The notes beneath the pieces were generated by a model. The model was not told the origin of the DNA and did no database searches. It worked only from the letters and a program-made list of their open reading frames with translations. The translations under genes were made by a program, and so were the position numbers. This document shows positions 23,931 to 35,860 of a stretch of 64,000 bases of DNA, in pieces. Positions within the stretch are counted from its first letter, which is position 1, and the number at the start of each line of letters is the position of its first letter. The DNA lies in the NCBI GenBank assembly GCA_030533445.1, contig CM060080.1, positions 22,893,377-22,957,376 of the forward strand, read 5' to 3'. The DNA is from Cyprinodon diabolis. Its lineage: Eukaryota > Chordata > Actinopteri > Cyprinodontiformes > Cyprinodontidae.

Positions 23931-24029
23931 GGAAGCAATCAGCTTCCTCCTCTCGTTCCTCTCTAACAGAACTATGATTTGCATCATGATATGAGGCATT
24001 CGGATTGAGCTCTGCTCAGCGATTTAGAT

Positions 24030-24420
24030 GATCAGCTGCATCTGTGTTCCTCTGCCAGCAGCTTCCTCAAGCCAATCCTCTCTGCTCATCTGCCTGCTTA
24101 CACTTACATGGTTACCCAGAATCCAGAGTAGATGTCCAGTGTTCATTACCTGTTAATAACCTACTTCTCTCCTCTAAGATTTTCCTCCCTCACCCTTGCC
24201 TGACATCTAATCATCCTGTTTTCTTGACAACCTGAACTGTTTGCAGCACAAACTTAGCAAAGCCCTTTTGCTCTGCCTGCATGCCTTACTCCACTGTCTA
24301 CTTTCAGCCTCACTAGACTGCCTGCACCAAAGTTTGATATATTTTTTTAATAAACACATTTTAAAACGCAACTTCGCCCCTGGCTGAGTATCACCCTCCC
24401 TAAATTTCCTAGTTCATAAC
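24030..24420 (+). mobile_element. LTR-like fragment (right part)
   Basis: Pyrimidine-rich sequence with 'aataaac' (24349-24355, polyadenylation-like), then 'aacgcaacttcgcccctgg' and a terminus 'cctagttcataaca'. This resembles the R-U5 side of fish LTRs, with the CA end at about 24420. The matching 5' end is absent. Alternative: unrelated C/T-rich sequence. Confidence 0.4.
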
Positions 24421-25965
24421 AAATAAGATAAAAACAGTACTTGCCTGTTATTTCAGCTCATATCTGAGGTATTTTTAACATCAGTAATAATGTAAGCAGT
24501 TACCAGGATGGGTGTCTTTTTAAAAAGGGAAGGTTAGATTTTACAAAAACTGACATCATGTCTCAGCGTTTAACTGCTGTGAAACCAGATATCTCTAGAA
24601 TGTCACCAGTTTGGTCTACTTATCTGCAAGCAAAACTTGATGGTTTGACCTTGCGCTGCGGCCTTTTTGAATAAATACATTTATATGTAGAGGCTAAGTG
24701 TTACCAGGCAGCAGTGTTATGTGACTTCCTCAGACTCCAGTAAGTAATATCCATTTACAGCCTTGTTGTTCAAGATAACTTCTTTGTTTCTTTTCTCAAC
24801 AAAAGGCTATTTTTTTTTTAGAAAAAGTACAGCTTGTGATTTAGAGTTTGGCTATATAGGCACATCACATAAATATAGTATTGCATAAACATTTAATTGG
24901 ACATAGCTTTCCTTTCATTGTGCCATGGAGGGAAAAAAATAAATTCCCACAACATAGGCAACAAATGTGGCTTTCATTGCTTTCTATAGCATTTTAAGCA
25001 CTTATTCAGAGATACCATGCTCTGTAGAGACAAATGTATAATTACATGAGTCCCAGATTTCAGACTTGGCTCTATTTTCAAACATGCACTGCAGCTCATA
25101 ATTACAGATATAGATCTTTTCAACCTAACCCGACCCACAGAAGGATGGAGTTCAGAAAGCGGGCGTATTTCTGAACAGTATATAAATACATCAAAAATAT
25201 AAAATAATTATGTGATTTTACATCAGATGCGGGATTTCAGTATTTAATCATATGATCCAAAAAATAACAATGCAACAGACTGGTGACCCTTAAAAATACA
25301 GATAATGACTTTACCCTTTTTATAGGTTTTTAAATGACATTTAATCATTTATTTAATTATTGTAATGTTGTAATGTATTTTGGGACATTTAACTATTTAG
25401 ATGATGTCACCATTTTAATATGTATATCATATTTAGATAATGTACAGATGAAAAAATAAGTAAATGAATGTAACATCTAATAAACATGTGCAACATGTAC
25501 TCCATATTTATGTATTTTTATAAATATCTTCATATTTTTGCGTTCAGTATATCTTGTTATCATATCACAATGATCGTGAAAACCATCTCACGACCCTCCA
25601 TCTGGTGCCTCCTGACTTCCCTTGGAATCCCAACTCCTACTTTGGGAATCTATGCATTCAATTTCAAGAGCACAGACAAAGATGTTTTAGATTTTATAGT
25701 ATAATCATAAACTCCAGAGCGTTTTCACTGGAGTTTCTGTCGCTGAGCAGCAGAAAGTAACTGGAAAGTGAAATAAACTGTAAATAGTTTTTCAATATTT
25801 TGTTTAAAAATATATTTTTTATATATATACTGTAAGGCCACCTCCCTATTGACACTCCCAAACACAATCCATGTCAAGCAAATTCCTTCAGCAGCTATAT
25901 AAGAAGTAAATAGTGTTGACCGAAGACATGTACAAATTTGGCCCATATCCCAGAATGGATGGTAT
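24421..25965. other. AT-rich, no gene recognised
   Basis: Contains homeodomain-like TAATTA sites near 25039 and 25100, but no supported feature. Overlapping plus frames at 25486-25760 have no recognisable domain. Confidence 0.4.
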
Positions 25966-26005
25966 CAGGGGCGGATCTATGCGTTGTGATCTTAGGGTTA
26001 AGAAG
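25966..26005. mobile_element. Isolated hAT terminus
   Basis: CAGGGGCGGATCTA at 25966-25979 is identical to the right terminus (inverted) of the element at 18432-20406. No matching second end was found nearby, so this is a truncated copy. Confidence 0.6.
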
Positions 26006-26024
26006 GTAAATCAAACAGTTCATG

Positions 26025-26300
26025 TTATGATCTGCCATTCGGGGATTTTTGGTTCTGTTTAGTTTTCACTTTGGGTTTTCAGATAGTCTTGGATTTATGT
26101 TATTCTGTTTTTACTGTTAAGAGTTATATCCTTTTTAAATTACTTTTTAGTCTTACTGTTCCTGTTTGGTGTTTTTATGTAGTTGTCTCCTATTCATCCT
26201 TCCCTAGTCTTTGTTCTAATTTTATTCTGTCATTGTTTACAGTTATCTTTACATTATATTTCCCATTTACTTTACATTGCCCCTGACTGTAAACCTGACC
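26025..26300 (+). mobile_element. LTR-like fragment (left part)
   Basis: Starts 'tgttatgatctgccattc', then T-rich 'ttggttctgtttag', 'ctttgggtttt', consistent with the U3 start of fish Gypsy-type LTRs. No 3' end or TSD found. Low-complexity T-rich sequence is the alternative. Confidence 0.3.
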
Positions 26301-26929
26301 AAGCAGAAAAAGACAACTTTACATGTTTTATGACTGATATGAAATCTTATGAAATCTTATATTTAGGTTTTGTGTCTTGCATAATTTTAATTCTGTTTTT
26401 TTTTTTTTTTGTAGCACTTTGAAAATCGTATGTAAAGCTTACTATAAATAATATTTGTTACCATATTACCTTTGTTGTTTTTGAAATAACCAATAATATA
26501 ACCTTCATCTCCAATATAACCTTCATCTTTCTTATACAGCTGCTCTCAAACGGTTATCAAATAATTGCACAATTTGCTCATTTTAATCTGGCAGAACTGT
26601 TTGCCTTTCTTGTGTGCAATCTTTATGAATTACTTGTCACATGCTCTCTTGATGCAACGCTCTTATGTTTTGTTTTTACCAAGTTTAGCACTCCTAATTT
26701 TAAATATTTGAAGATCATGTCCTAAGAGCACCTTTTTCTGATTCATGCTGTTTTATGGTTAATATATGGTTATCAAATAATGGTTAATCTAAATGGAAAA
26801 TTCTATACTGTTTCCCAGTTTAAAAGTTACCTGTTTTCTATGACATCAGATCAGTGACTTCAGACATTTATGTTGGTATGACTCAGCCAGCAAACTGATA
26901 TACCCACACAAATCTGTACACACACTCCT
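26301..26929. other. AT-rich, nothing recognised
   Basis: A T14 run at about 26397-26410 and a short tandem 'aataacc/ataaccttcatct' near 26490-26530 are the only structure. Confidence 0.4.
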
Positions 26930-27150
26930 AAAAGCACTAGAGCTGGCTGTGGACCGACTGATTTGGGCCAGGAGTAGCAGCCCAGCAGCATCGGGCCGGG
27001 CCGGGTCAAAGAGTTACAGTGGGAGAACAGCCAGCCCTGGCGAGTGCAGTGCCTCTCCAAGACAACTGTTGACAAGCCAGAGGGGCCTAACTGGGCGGAA
27101 GTCCCAAAGACTGAATGGTTTCCATTGATAAAGCGCTTCCTGAAGGCAGG
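26930..27150. promoter_or_regulatory. GC-rich unique block, candidate regulatory
   Basis: Clearly more GC than its surroundings, with 'gggccgggccgggtc' near 26993-27007, and no repeat family recognised. Minus-strand frames of 80-123 codons cross it but share no domain and overlap in all frames. A conserved enhancer or an exon are both possible; neither is shown. Confidence 0.2.
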
Positions 27151-27699
27151 GAAATAAACACAGAAAAAAAGGATGATAGAGGAGACAAGAAAGAGGGGAG
27201 AAAGGCTGGGATGAGAGGGAAAGGAAGACATTGAGGAGAGATGTCAGCAGGACCAATGAGGAAAAATGAATGAGGCAAATTCAGGAAGAAACAACTAGAA
27301 ACTAAACGAGGGGAATTCAGAGTAGAAAAAAAAGGGAAGTAAAAGTGTGAAAGCAACACTAAAGAAGGACAAGGATTCAATTAACACAAAGACATATATA
27401 GATATTTTGATTTTGAAAGCCTAGACTTAGTTTTCAGTATCAAATACTGACACAAACATTGTTTTTGAAAAATTTTAAAATATACCAACTGAACAGACCA
27501 TGATCATGGTGTTTAATATTAAAGTATATCTGGTGATAATATTATTTCTTTGTAGTACCATGAAATGTTTTTGCAAAGTATTTAACAAAAAAGTTCAATA
27601 CGTTTTATGTATTATTTGCAGACATTTAGAAGTAATTTCATTTGGTCATTTAAGCTGAAACTGAAGTCATTTGACAAACAAATCAAACACCTCCAATCT
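27151..27699. other. Purine-rich then AT-rich, no gene recognised
   Basis: 27170-27370 is strongly purine-rich (GA/GGA). The reverse-strand frame there is S/F/L/P-rich because of this composition and is not a credible protein. Confidence 0.4.
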
Positions 27700-27760
27700 C
27701 ACCACCCCAAAGTAAGACATGGTACTGCCAGCGTCATGCTTTGGGGATAATCTTTCTTTT
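27700..27760 (+). mobile_element. Tc1-like transposase scrap
   Basis: One plus frame at about 27709-27744 reads VRHGTASVMLWG, resembling the conserved HGGGSxMxWG segment between catalytic residues of Tc1 transposases. A stop follows. Flanking sequence is not recognisable. Confidence 0.5.
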
Positions 27761-27849
27761 TCTTTGGCAACACTTTAAAATCTATCAATACTTAAGGAGG
27801 AGCTTAAATCTCCAGATATCTCCAGATCTAAAAAGCTGCTATGGCTAGA

Positions 27850-28938
27850 ATTGCATTGAACAGTGATTGTAAAATGTATGAATAGATGGGGACTGACTAT
27901 AAATCAGCCTGCGACACAGCTTTACATCACCATGTCACCAGGTGATTATAAACCAGTTCAAGCACTGAGGAAATGCTTAGAAGAAATCAATGCCTGGATG
28001 TGCCATAATTTTCTTCAACTGAATAAAAACAAAACTGAAGTAATAATCTTTGGATATATAGAGGAGAGATCTAAAGTTAGCACACAGCTTCAGTCGCTTC
28101 AGCTAGTAACCACTGATCAGGCCCGAAATCTAGGTGTAGTGCTGGATTCAGACTTGAACCTCCAAAAGAATTTAAAGACAATTACAAGGTCGGCTTTCTA
28201 TCACCTGAAAAACATTTCCAGGATTAAAGGACTAATGTCTCAGCATGATCTAGAAAAACTGATCCACGCATTTATTTTTAGTCGAATCGATTACTGCAAT
28301 GGTGTTTTCACAGGTCTGCCTAAAAAGTGGATCAGACAGCTGCAGCTGATCCAGAACGCTGCTGCCCGTGTCCTCACTTAGACTAAGAAAGTAGAGCACA
28401 TCACCCCAGTTCTAAAGTCCTTACACTGGCTCCCTGTATCTCATAGAATAGACTTTAAAATACTTCTGTTAGTCTATAAATCTCTGAATGGCTTAGCACC
28501 TAAATACATCACAGACTTGCTATCAGTGTATCAACCCTCCAGACCACTCAGGTCTTCTGGCTCCAGGCTGCTCTGCATACCTAGAACCAGAACTAAACAT
28601 GGAGAAGCAGCATTTAGTTCCTATGCTCCACTTATCTGGAACAAACTTCCAGAAAACTGTAAAAGTGCGAAAAGCCTGAGTTCCTTTAAATCAAGACTAA
28701 AAACACATTTGTTTAGGATTGCCTTTGACTGTTCTAGTTAAACAGTTCAACTAAAACATCATTAGTTAAATACATTTTTTAAATTTTATTTAGTCCAACT
28801 GTTTTTAATGTTCTTTATTGTTTCTGCATTTATTTAGTTTTTTTCCTACTTGCTTTGTTTTATTTTCCTATATTTTAATCATGTAAATCATTGTGTTTGT
28901 ACTGAATTGTGGTATACAAATAAATTTGCCTTGCCTAT
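27850..28938 (+). mobile_element. L2-type LINE, RT C-terminal half, one in-frame stop
   Basis: The frame 27863-28741 encodes the end of the L2 reverse transcriptase: eroded catalytic block (QPATQLYI where family members have a D-D pair), then WMCHNFLQLNKNKTEVIIFG, LGVVLDSDLNL, SRIDYCNGVFTGLPKK, QLIQNAAARVLT. A TAG stop sits at 28379-28381, and the same frame continues with SLHWLPVSHRIDFKILLL, PSRPLRSSGS and RLKTHLFRIAF to a stop at 28739. The 3' end is 'acaaataaatttgccttgcc' near 28937. 5'-truncated; with the catalytic aspartates lost it cannot act. A different L2 lineage from the GCGCTATATAAATAAACTG-tailed copies. Confidence 0.88.
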
Positions 28939-29059
28939 AAATACTGACCAAACTTGACGTTTGTAAAAAATATTTGCGTTTATTTGCAGGGAGTGAATAT
29001 GTTCCAATATTGTTGCAAGCAAGGAAGACATTTTGATTACAAACTATGCAATCAAAGAA

Positions 29060-29470
29060 AAATTGGTTCTGAGACTAACTTTGCTGTTTTCTCAGATTTT
29101 GTTATCTTAATTATTCCTTTTTTCAAATAAGTTTTCATGTTTTACTTTTCCAATTTTAGCTTTTAATGTACTTAAATATATCATTTTCATAATTTTACTT
29201 TCATATTTTCACTTTTTTACAGTTTCATTTTTTTCATATCTGTTTTACAGATTGAGCTTTATAAATTGCACCTTTTCAAATTGTGTTAAACAGATAACAT
29301 TCTCTTCACTTCTGTTGTAATATTCATGACAAGCAAGTTGACTAATACCATGTTGTTGCTAATGTCAATGTAGACCAATACAAATGCATCTTTACTTCTC
29401 ACTCCATAGAAAACCCGCCCTCAGTGAAGAGAATTTGATCTATAACATGCCATTTCGAAACAATTAAAAT
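29060..29470 (+). repeat. Dispersed repeat of unknown class, copy 3
   Basis: It aligns in the same orientation to 1253-1660: 'aactttgctgtttt', T-rich middle, 'ataaattgcacc', 'ttaaacagataacattctct', 'gaccaata', 'cactccatag', 'gaagagaatttgatctataa'. It lacks the RTE insert present in copy 1 and therefore shows the uninterrupted state. Confidence 0.6.
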
Positions 29471-30814
29471 CTGAAAACTCAATCAGAAAAAAATATTTTT
29501 TTGAAATATGAAATCTGTAAAATCTGAAAACTAAAATATAAAAATATAAAACCCATAAAAACATAAAAAATTGCTGCAACCCGAATTTAAAAATTAAAAG
29601 AAAAATACAATCTCGCTTTTTTTTTCTTTAATGAAACAAATTTCAAAGTTTCATATCTGGATTTATTTTTTTTTTATTATTTTTTTTATTTCCATTTAAA
29701 AAACATTTTATTTGCTCTGAACAAAAATAATGGAATAAAATTCCCACCATAATGTAATGTTGGGGTTGCAACTGCTACAGAAAAGTTAGAGTCTTCAGGA
29801 AAATGTGCACAAAAGTATAAAGGAAATTATGAGATTCTTGATATGTTCAATTGTGTGTAATACACACAAACATTAACACACATCTGTCTTTTTTCAAACA
29901 GAAATCATTACTTTAGGTTCTGCTAAGCTGAGTAGGAGATTACTCCATCTGTTCTAATTTTTTTTTTCTTTCTTTTAGCTTTTTTTTTTCCTGTTCAACT
30001 GTGAACAATTATCACATGTGAAACATTCTTCTTGACTTTTTCGCTCCTGTATCAACAAACATTCACCACCTGCTCAACCTTTCATCTGACCAGAGATGAC
30101 CGGGTCAGCGTTAAGTGAGCATCTGGAACTTTTACTTGCTCATTTAAATGGAGCAGGAACACATTGGGTAATAATCTGTAACATCTACCAGGAGTTTTCT
30201 TTTACTAGCATCGCTTACCCTCAGCTAATTTAACAAGACCGAGAAGTGACTGAGGCTCTTTTCCTGTGTTAAATTATACTCTATTGCTACTGAGAAATGT
30301 GCCCCTGTTTGTAAAATTAAGGTCAGAAAAGAAAAAAATATTACCAAGACTTTGATTTGATTCTCAGTAAAAATATATAAAACATATTTCATAATCTGTG
30401 GTATGAAAACTGGCTGCTAAAAACAAAAGAGCAAGTTGGGCACCAGCTTTGGTACACCTACCCCAATGGGAAATAAATATCCAGCAACATAAAGTTCCAT
30501 TTTAGTTTACTTTAAGGTCAGTAACAAAGTTGTCAAAGTTTAAAGCAGGATTGAGTTATAAAACAAACCAGCTGGACAAGGAGAGCAACAATCAGCGCTT
30601 TGTAACTCTGGAGAAGGTGTACATTTTGGAGAAACAGTTGACTGACTGGGGAAATAAGAAGACAGCACACACACTAACAAATACGATAAACATCACAGAA
30701 ATACTGATCTAGAATGCATTCTGCATAAAATAAAAGTAAAAGGTTGTAGGACCCTAAGGAAGCAAATGGTATAAAATTAGAGAGTAGTAGGAGTAAGTAA
30801 AATAATAAGGAAAA
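29471..30814. other. AT-rich, no gene recognised
   Basis: 29470-29700 is very A/T-rich with long A and T runs and may be decayed repeat. The rest is unremarkable. Confidence 0.4.
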
Positions 30815-31780
30815 GACATCAGTATGTCCTCCTTCACCCTAAGCCTATAACAGCATAACTAAATGCATAGCAAAGAATCCTTCTAACTGCAAGATTTATC
30901 AAGAATGAATGCTCAGTGTTAAAAGTAGAGTCTGCTTCAAATACTAAAACTGATAGTTGGTTCCAAAGGAGAAGTGCCTAATCTAAAATATATGCCACCT
31001 GTACTACTTTTAGAAATTCTAGGAACCAATACCAAACCTGCAGACTGAGAGTGAAGTGCTCTTTTATGAACATAAGCAAAAATCAGATCTCTGTGTGATG
31101 TAGCTTTATTATTAAGAGGAGAATTTTAAATCCTATTAATGATTTAACATCCATCCATCCATTTTCTCCTGCTTAGTCCTTGTCAGGGTTGTGGTGGGGC
31201 CGGTGCCTATATCCGACTGTCTGCGGGCAAGAGGCAGCGCACACCCTGGACAGGTCACCAGTCTGTCGCAGGGCAACACAGAGACACACTAAGACACACA
31301 ACCATGGACACACACACTCATACCTAATAACAATTTAAAGGAGTATATTAACATAACAGTCAAGTTTTTGGACTGTGGGAGGAAGCCAGAGTACCCAGAG
31401 AAAACCCACACATGCACAGAGAGAACATGAAAAAAAAAATTAGGAATCAACCCAGAAATGTGCTGCAAGGCAACAGTGCTAGCCACTGCGACACCGTGCA
31501 GCTAGTGATTTAACAAAAAGCAGATAAAAGGAGGTTAAAACAGGAAAAATATTACAATTTTTATTTAATCAGAACTCCAACTAATTTAGAAATAAATGGA
31601 CTAGTTTTTTTTTGGCTTTTCTTATTTTGGTGATATTTGAGAGATAAATAAGACCAAGCCTTGAAAGCTGTTTAATATCAGACTGCGTATCACCCTGAAC
31701 TGCAACGGCAACCTCATGCTTTTTTTTTTTTTTACAGGGAAAGGAAAGCTTATTGCTGTTACCAGAAAGAAGGGTCACAA
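30815..31780 (-). mobile_element. L2-type LINE fragment, interrupted
   Basis: Antisense sequence covers the 3'-UTR start and ORF2 end: 'cctataacagcataactaaa', 'aaactgatagttggttcca', 'tacttttagaaattctagga', 'ctgcagactgagagtgaag', 'gatcagatctctgtg'-like. After the nested element at 31149-31505 it resumes ('aaaacaggaaaaatattaca', 'aatcagaactcc'). The right limit is approximate. The reading frame is not intact. Confidence 0.7.
31149..31505 (-). mobile_element. RTE-type LINE 3' end (or derived SINE), nested with 9-bp TSD
   Basis: It begins with 'atccatccatccattttc' (reverse of a GGAT tail), then 'caccctggacaggtcacca', 'gtcgcagggcaacacagag', 'ggactgtgggaggaagccag', 'cccacacatgcacagagaga' and 'caacagtgctagccactg', the order known for a very common fish RTE-type 3' end. 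Direct repeats TGATTTAAC flank it at 31140-31148 and 31506-31514. The host L2 is continuous across the site, so it inserted after the L2. No ORF. Confidence 0.85.
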
Positions 31781-33578
31781 TATATATATTGTAATCCTGG
31801 TATAAAGCATTTTAAAAGTTTATCTTCTATCTTCTAGCTAGAAAATGACCAAAGTATATTAATGTCTCTAAAGGGCACAGCCAAAGTCAAGTCCTAAGCC
31901 CAAATGTAAATCTCTAGTAAGACTTGAAACTTGCTGTGTAACAAAATCTGATTGCACATCTAACGCACAAAGGCACTGTAAAATAAACCTTGCAAAAACT
32001 AAAAATAAAAAAACAAATTAGTCATAACATGACATCTAGGTTGCTATGAATTCCACATACAAAAATGTCAACTTTGAACAAATGATACCAGATTGTTACA
32101 GGAAAACAGTCAAATGTGTTTGCAGATGGTAGCGTTTCTCTGAGAGATCACCTGTATGGGATGCCTTTGCTGTCGCCTTTTGTCTGACTTCATAATTTCA
32201 GTCACACCTCATTATGACCAGGGATGCCACACAAGGAATAATATTATGTTCTTAATGATACATAATCCAAGTCTGTCCACATACAAGCAATATTCCTACA
32301 GAGCAGCAGTAAAAATGGCTCCAGGGAACAAAGTAAAAACAAACATACCTTAAAGAATCCTCTGCTTTTTAATTATGGTGAGCTGATTGATGTCATGATA
32401 ATAGTATAAACTGAAATAAAAAAATAATTGAGGTTCTCAATAAAATCTGACGCTTTATACCGAATAGAAGCATCCATCTTCCGGTTATTATGCTGTAAAG
32501 TTTATATACAGAGTCTTTTAGATGTTGCTTCAATGTTTAAATCACTCTAAGGGTGAAGTAAATGGGTCTTGTGAGGGTTTTCCACCTGCGCCCTACTTCA
32601 GTCAAAGACTACCTCCATTTCTTTCCCACTGTTTGGACTAAATTGCTTTTTGAGTAATACCATGCCTGCATTCTTATGGTTTTTAGTGCCGTGCTGTTTA
32701 TCATTATGAGAAAACCAAGGGGGGGCAATGACGTACATTTTTTGGGGGTATTTAAACCAAGTGAACCAAAGTGCAAAAGTTGTCCACACATCAGCAGTAG
32801 ATGGATGCAGCTCTCTCTTTCTTAGCATGATGAAATGATGCTCTCCCCAAGGGTAATAAGAACCCCTTCACTAAGCAGAAACCCAGGTTTAGCTCAGTAC
32901 AAAGCAAGGAGCAGGGAAGCAGACTATGAGAAGGAAGTTGAGTGAAGGAGGTGGGCAGGGGGTGCTGTTGCCTAGCAACCAGGGAGCCTGACAGGTGCTT
33001 TGAAGGGATGTTGAGTTCATCCAGTTGTTCTTGTTTCTTCTTCAACACATGTAAAGGCATCTGCTGCTCCCATATAGCGACATCTTTGTCTCAAGGCCAA
33101 GGAGAGCAGAAGGGTTTCAACAGAGGAACAAAAAAGCTGAAATCAAGCACTGCCACAAATGTTTGACAACAGTTTCTTTCCAGAAAATTAGAAGACCAAT
33201 ATGCCAATGAGGTAAAGGGAGCCAAAATTGGAGATACTGTACTGAAGCAACAAAAAAAAAATTCCTATGAGCAACAGAGGGAGCTAATAGTGAGTGGTTG
33301 AACAAATACAGCTTTATTAAACATCTCTTTCTTTCTTTCTTTGCTGTCACTTTGTATTCCATCGAATGTAATTACAAGATACATAATATGTGTAAGTTGG
33401 GTGAAAACAACAGTGGATTGATTGCTTTTTGTTTAAAATTAACTCATCTTGTCACATGTTGTGTAATCTACATGTGCTGTTTGATCAAGTGTGTAGAATT
33501 CATATGAAGTCTTTGGGTATTTACTCTGCCACTTCTAATTTTCCATGAAAGTGGCGTACTTGTGTGTATCTGTGTATG
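31781..33578. other. No gene or clear repeat recognised
   Basis: The 70-90-residue frames around 32598-33166 overlap on both strands without a domain. Short 'gggggggc' and 'ttctttctttctttc' runs occur near 32720 and 33325. Confidence 0.4.
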
Positions 33579-33580
33579 TA

Positions 33581-33715
33581 CACTACATCAACAAAGTATT
33601 TCCTTGTTCACTTAAACACACATATGACCTTGAGTGGCAACCTTATCTGAAAATAGACTGTTTAATATGATGCCCGGCCACACCTTTGCAGTTTCTAAAA
33701 CTGACTCATCTGTAA
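33581..33715 (+). mobile_element. Tc1-like element, 5'-terminal fragment
   Basis: After a TA, 'cactacatcaacaaagtatt' resembles the common Tc1-type terminus ('cactatatggacaaaagtat' kind). 'gtttaatatgatgcccggcc', 'acacctttgcag' then match the sub-terminal part of fish Tc1 elements. The transposase is absent. Confidence 0.55.
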
Positions 33716-34044
33716 AGGATTTCTGCATGTTTTTGTAACATGTATGTATAAATATTTAGATGTGTGCTTTATGTGGAATAACCTCCAGAAGAAAATGCAT
33801 GAGGCCCAACACTGAAGCTGTACAAAAAGGCTAGACTTACACACAGCAAAATCAACTATGTTACATTTCCAGTGTTGAGGTTATATGTTGAAATTGCTGT
33901 GTTAAATCACCACTTGTTTTATCTAATTGACTTATGCAAGAGTTAGTTGGCAAAGAATTGGTGTTAATCTGCAGAGTTAAATTCAAGCAACTGTATAGGG
34001 CGTTTTGTTTTAACCAACACTTGAGGCTGTTTACTTGTTCTCTG

Positions 34045-34150
34045 GTGGACCGGTAACCTGTCCTGGGTGTACCCACTTGTCAACCAAGGATTACTGGAGA
34101 TGGTCCCCATGCCCCCAGATCCTGATGGATGAGCAGTAGAGCAAGGATTG
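34045..34150 (+). mobile_element. RTE-type LINE 3' fragment
   Basis: 'ggtggaccggtaacctgtcc', 'gggtgtaccca', 'ggattactggagatggtccc', 'catgcccccagatcctgatg' is the reverse complement order of 31149-31505, divergent. The tail repeat is lost. Confidence 0.55.
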
Positions 34151-35555
34151 TATTGCTTTATTTATATTAAGAATAATTACATTATTTAAAAAGAGAATAT
34201 TCACATATAAACAAAAACTGTATATTTCTTTGTATTTGGCAGTCCATTCAAATGATAATTGTCATTGAGGACCTAGATGGACACTTCCTTTTAAAGCCAA
34301 ATGATCCCTGAGAATCAGACTCAGACTTTTTATCTGCTCTACCTCGTCCTTTTCATGTCCTGCTTCTAAAGAAAGCTGCAACCCCAATGAAAAAATAGAT
34401 ATAGCTCTGAGAATAATAAAAATTTTAAAGGTAAAATATTACAAACATAAAAACAATATAGAACCTGTCTTCATGGAGCCTTAAAAAAATGAATTATGGA
34501 ACTTCTTTTAAAGTAGTACTGTTCCACCCTGGGGTTAGAAGGAGAGTGAGCACACATGGAGGGTTTTACAGGTAAGTAGTGAGGGGAGGCGGATTAAAAA
34601 CGTAGCAGAAGAGCAAAGCCTGGAGGTCAACTTGACTGCCAAAGCACGGATTTTAATGCTTGCGCTGGCTCCCTTTCATCTGCTGTTCCAGTCTGAAGAA
34701 AGAAGGAGGAAGGGTGAAAAGGGTGGGGGTATCTCAAGGGTGAAGCGGTAAGAGTGACAAAATGCATCCAGGGTGAGAAAGTCAGGGGGTATTAAATCAT
34801 GGTCAATCAGTCTGATATGGAAGGTAGCTTTTTGATCCCCTGGTTAAGATGCGTTGAAGATTACATCACACTCAGACTACTGTGGGATTTCTTAGTGGCA
34901 GTCTGAAGTTGTCAAAGTGTATTTTTTGGAGTAGAAGTTGCCTCACGCAGGTTCAAAACTGACTCACACATTACCTGAAGAGAATTTTTAAAAAACCTTT
35001 TAGAGTCGCACAGTATTTTCTGGTGGTGTTTCATAAGTTTCTGATATGAGGTTGACATTTGGGGGCCAAGTGGGGGCCAGTTTTTAAGAGGCACTGCTGC
35101 TCAAAAAAAAAAAAAGAAAATGGAAAAACAAGAAAGCCTGCCAGAGATGAGGATGGATGCTATTTAAACAAAACTCAGCATATGGAAGCTGATCCGGTTC
35201 TAAACTGTATACTCTCTCTGTTGTGGAGGAAATGTGTACAGTTAGTTCTTTCAGTCACAGACTTGTTAGCTTAGGCTGCCAGCATAACGAGTAAAGTGGT
35301 TTTTGGTACAAAAATGAAAACTGAATTGGAGAGTTTTATAAAGCGATTTCATGGCAAGACTTTATCCATTATAAAACCAGCTTTGATATCTGTTTAAGTT
35401 ATTGTCATAGTTGTGTATTCTCATGAGTCGATGTCTGAACCACAAAACCAAAACTGTCTGATGACTATGGGCAGGACACAAAAAAAAACACACAAATCCA
35501 CAAAACTTAAGGCTTTCCTTTAGTGAAAAATAATGGCAGAAAAGTGTTGGTTTAT
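34151..35555. other. No gene or clear repeat recognised
   Basis: 34500-34760 is purine-rich and less AT-rich, otherwise unremarkable. No supported ORF. Confidence 0.4.
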
Positions 35556-35860
35556 TTCAGTTTATTTATATAGCGCCAATTCACATCACACATTATTTCA
35601 AGGAATTTTACAGTTAATCGAATCATGCAGACAGATTGGTTAAAAGTTTTCTATTGAAGGAAAACCAGCTGATTGCATTCAGTCATTGACTTTGCAGGAT
35701 TCACTTCTTCTGCATGAGCAGGTGTCAAGAGTATTTAGTTGCATTGTGTTGTTTACTCTACAGCAATCGATCAAACAGCCTGCAAGCAGAAACAGTGGAG
35801 AGGAAAACCTTATTTTTAACAAGAAGGAAGCTCCAGCTTAACCAGGCTCAGGGCCCAATA
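35556..35860 (-). mobile_element. L2-type LINE, 3'-UTR fragment
   Basis: Starts with the family 3' end inverted ('cagtttatttatatagcgcc'), then 'acagattggttaaaag', 'accagctgattgcattcag', 'acagtggagaggaaaacctt' and 'aaccaggctcaggg', in the same order as 49412-50170. About 300 nt remains. Confidence 0.85.

Noticed and set aside
26860..27380. Minus-strand frames up to 123 codons rich in S, F, P and L
   Set aside because: Three frames are open simultaneously over purine-rich DNA, so composition explains them.
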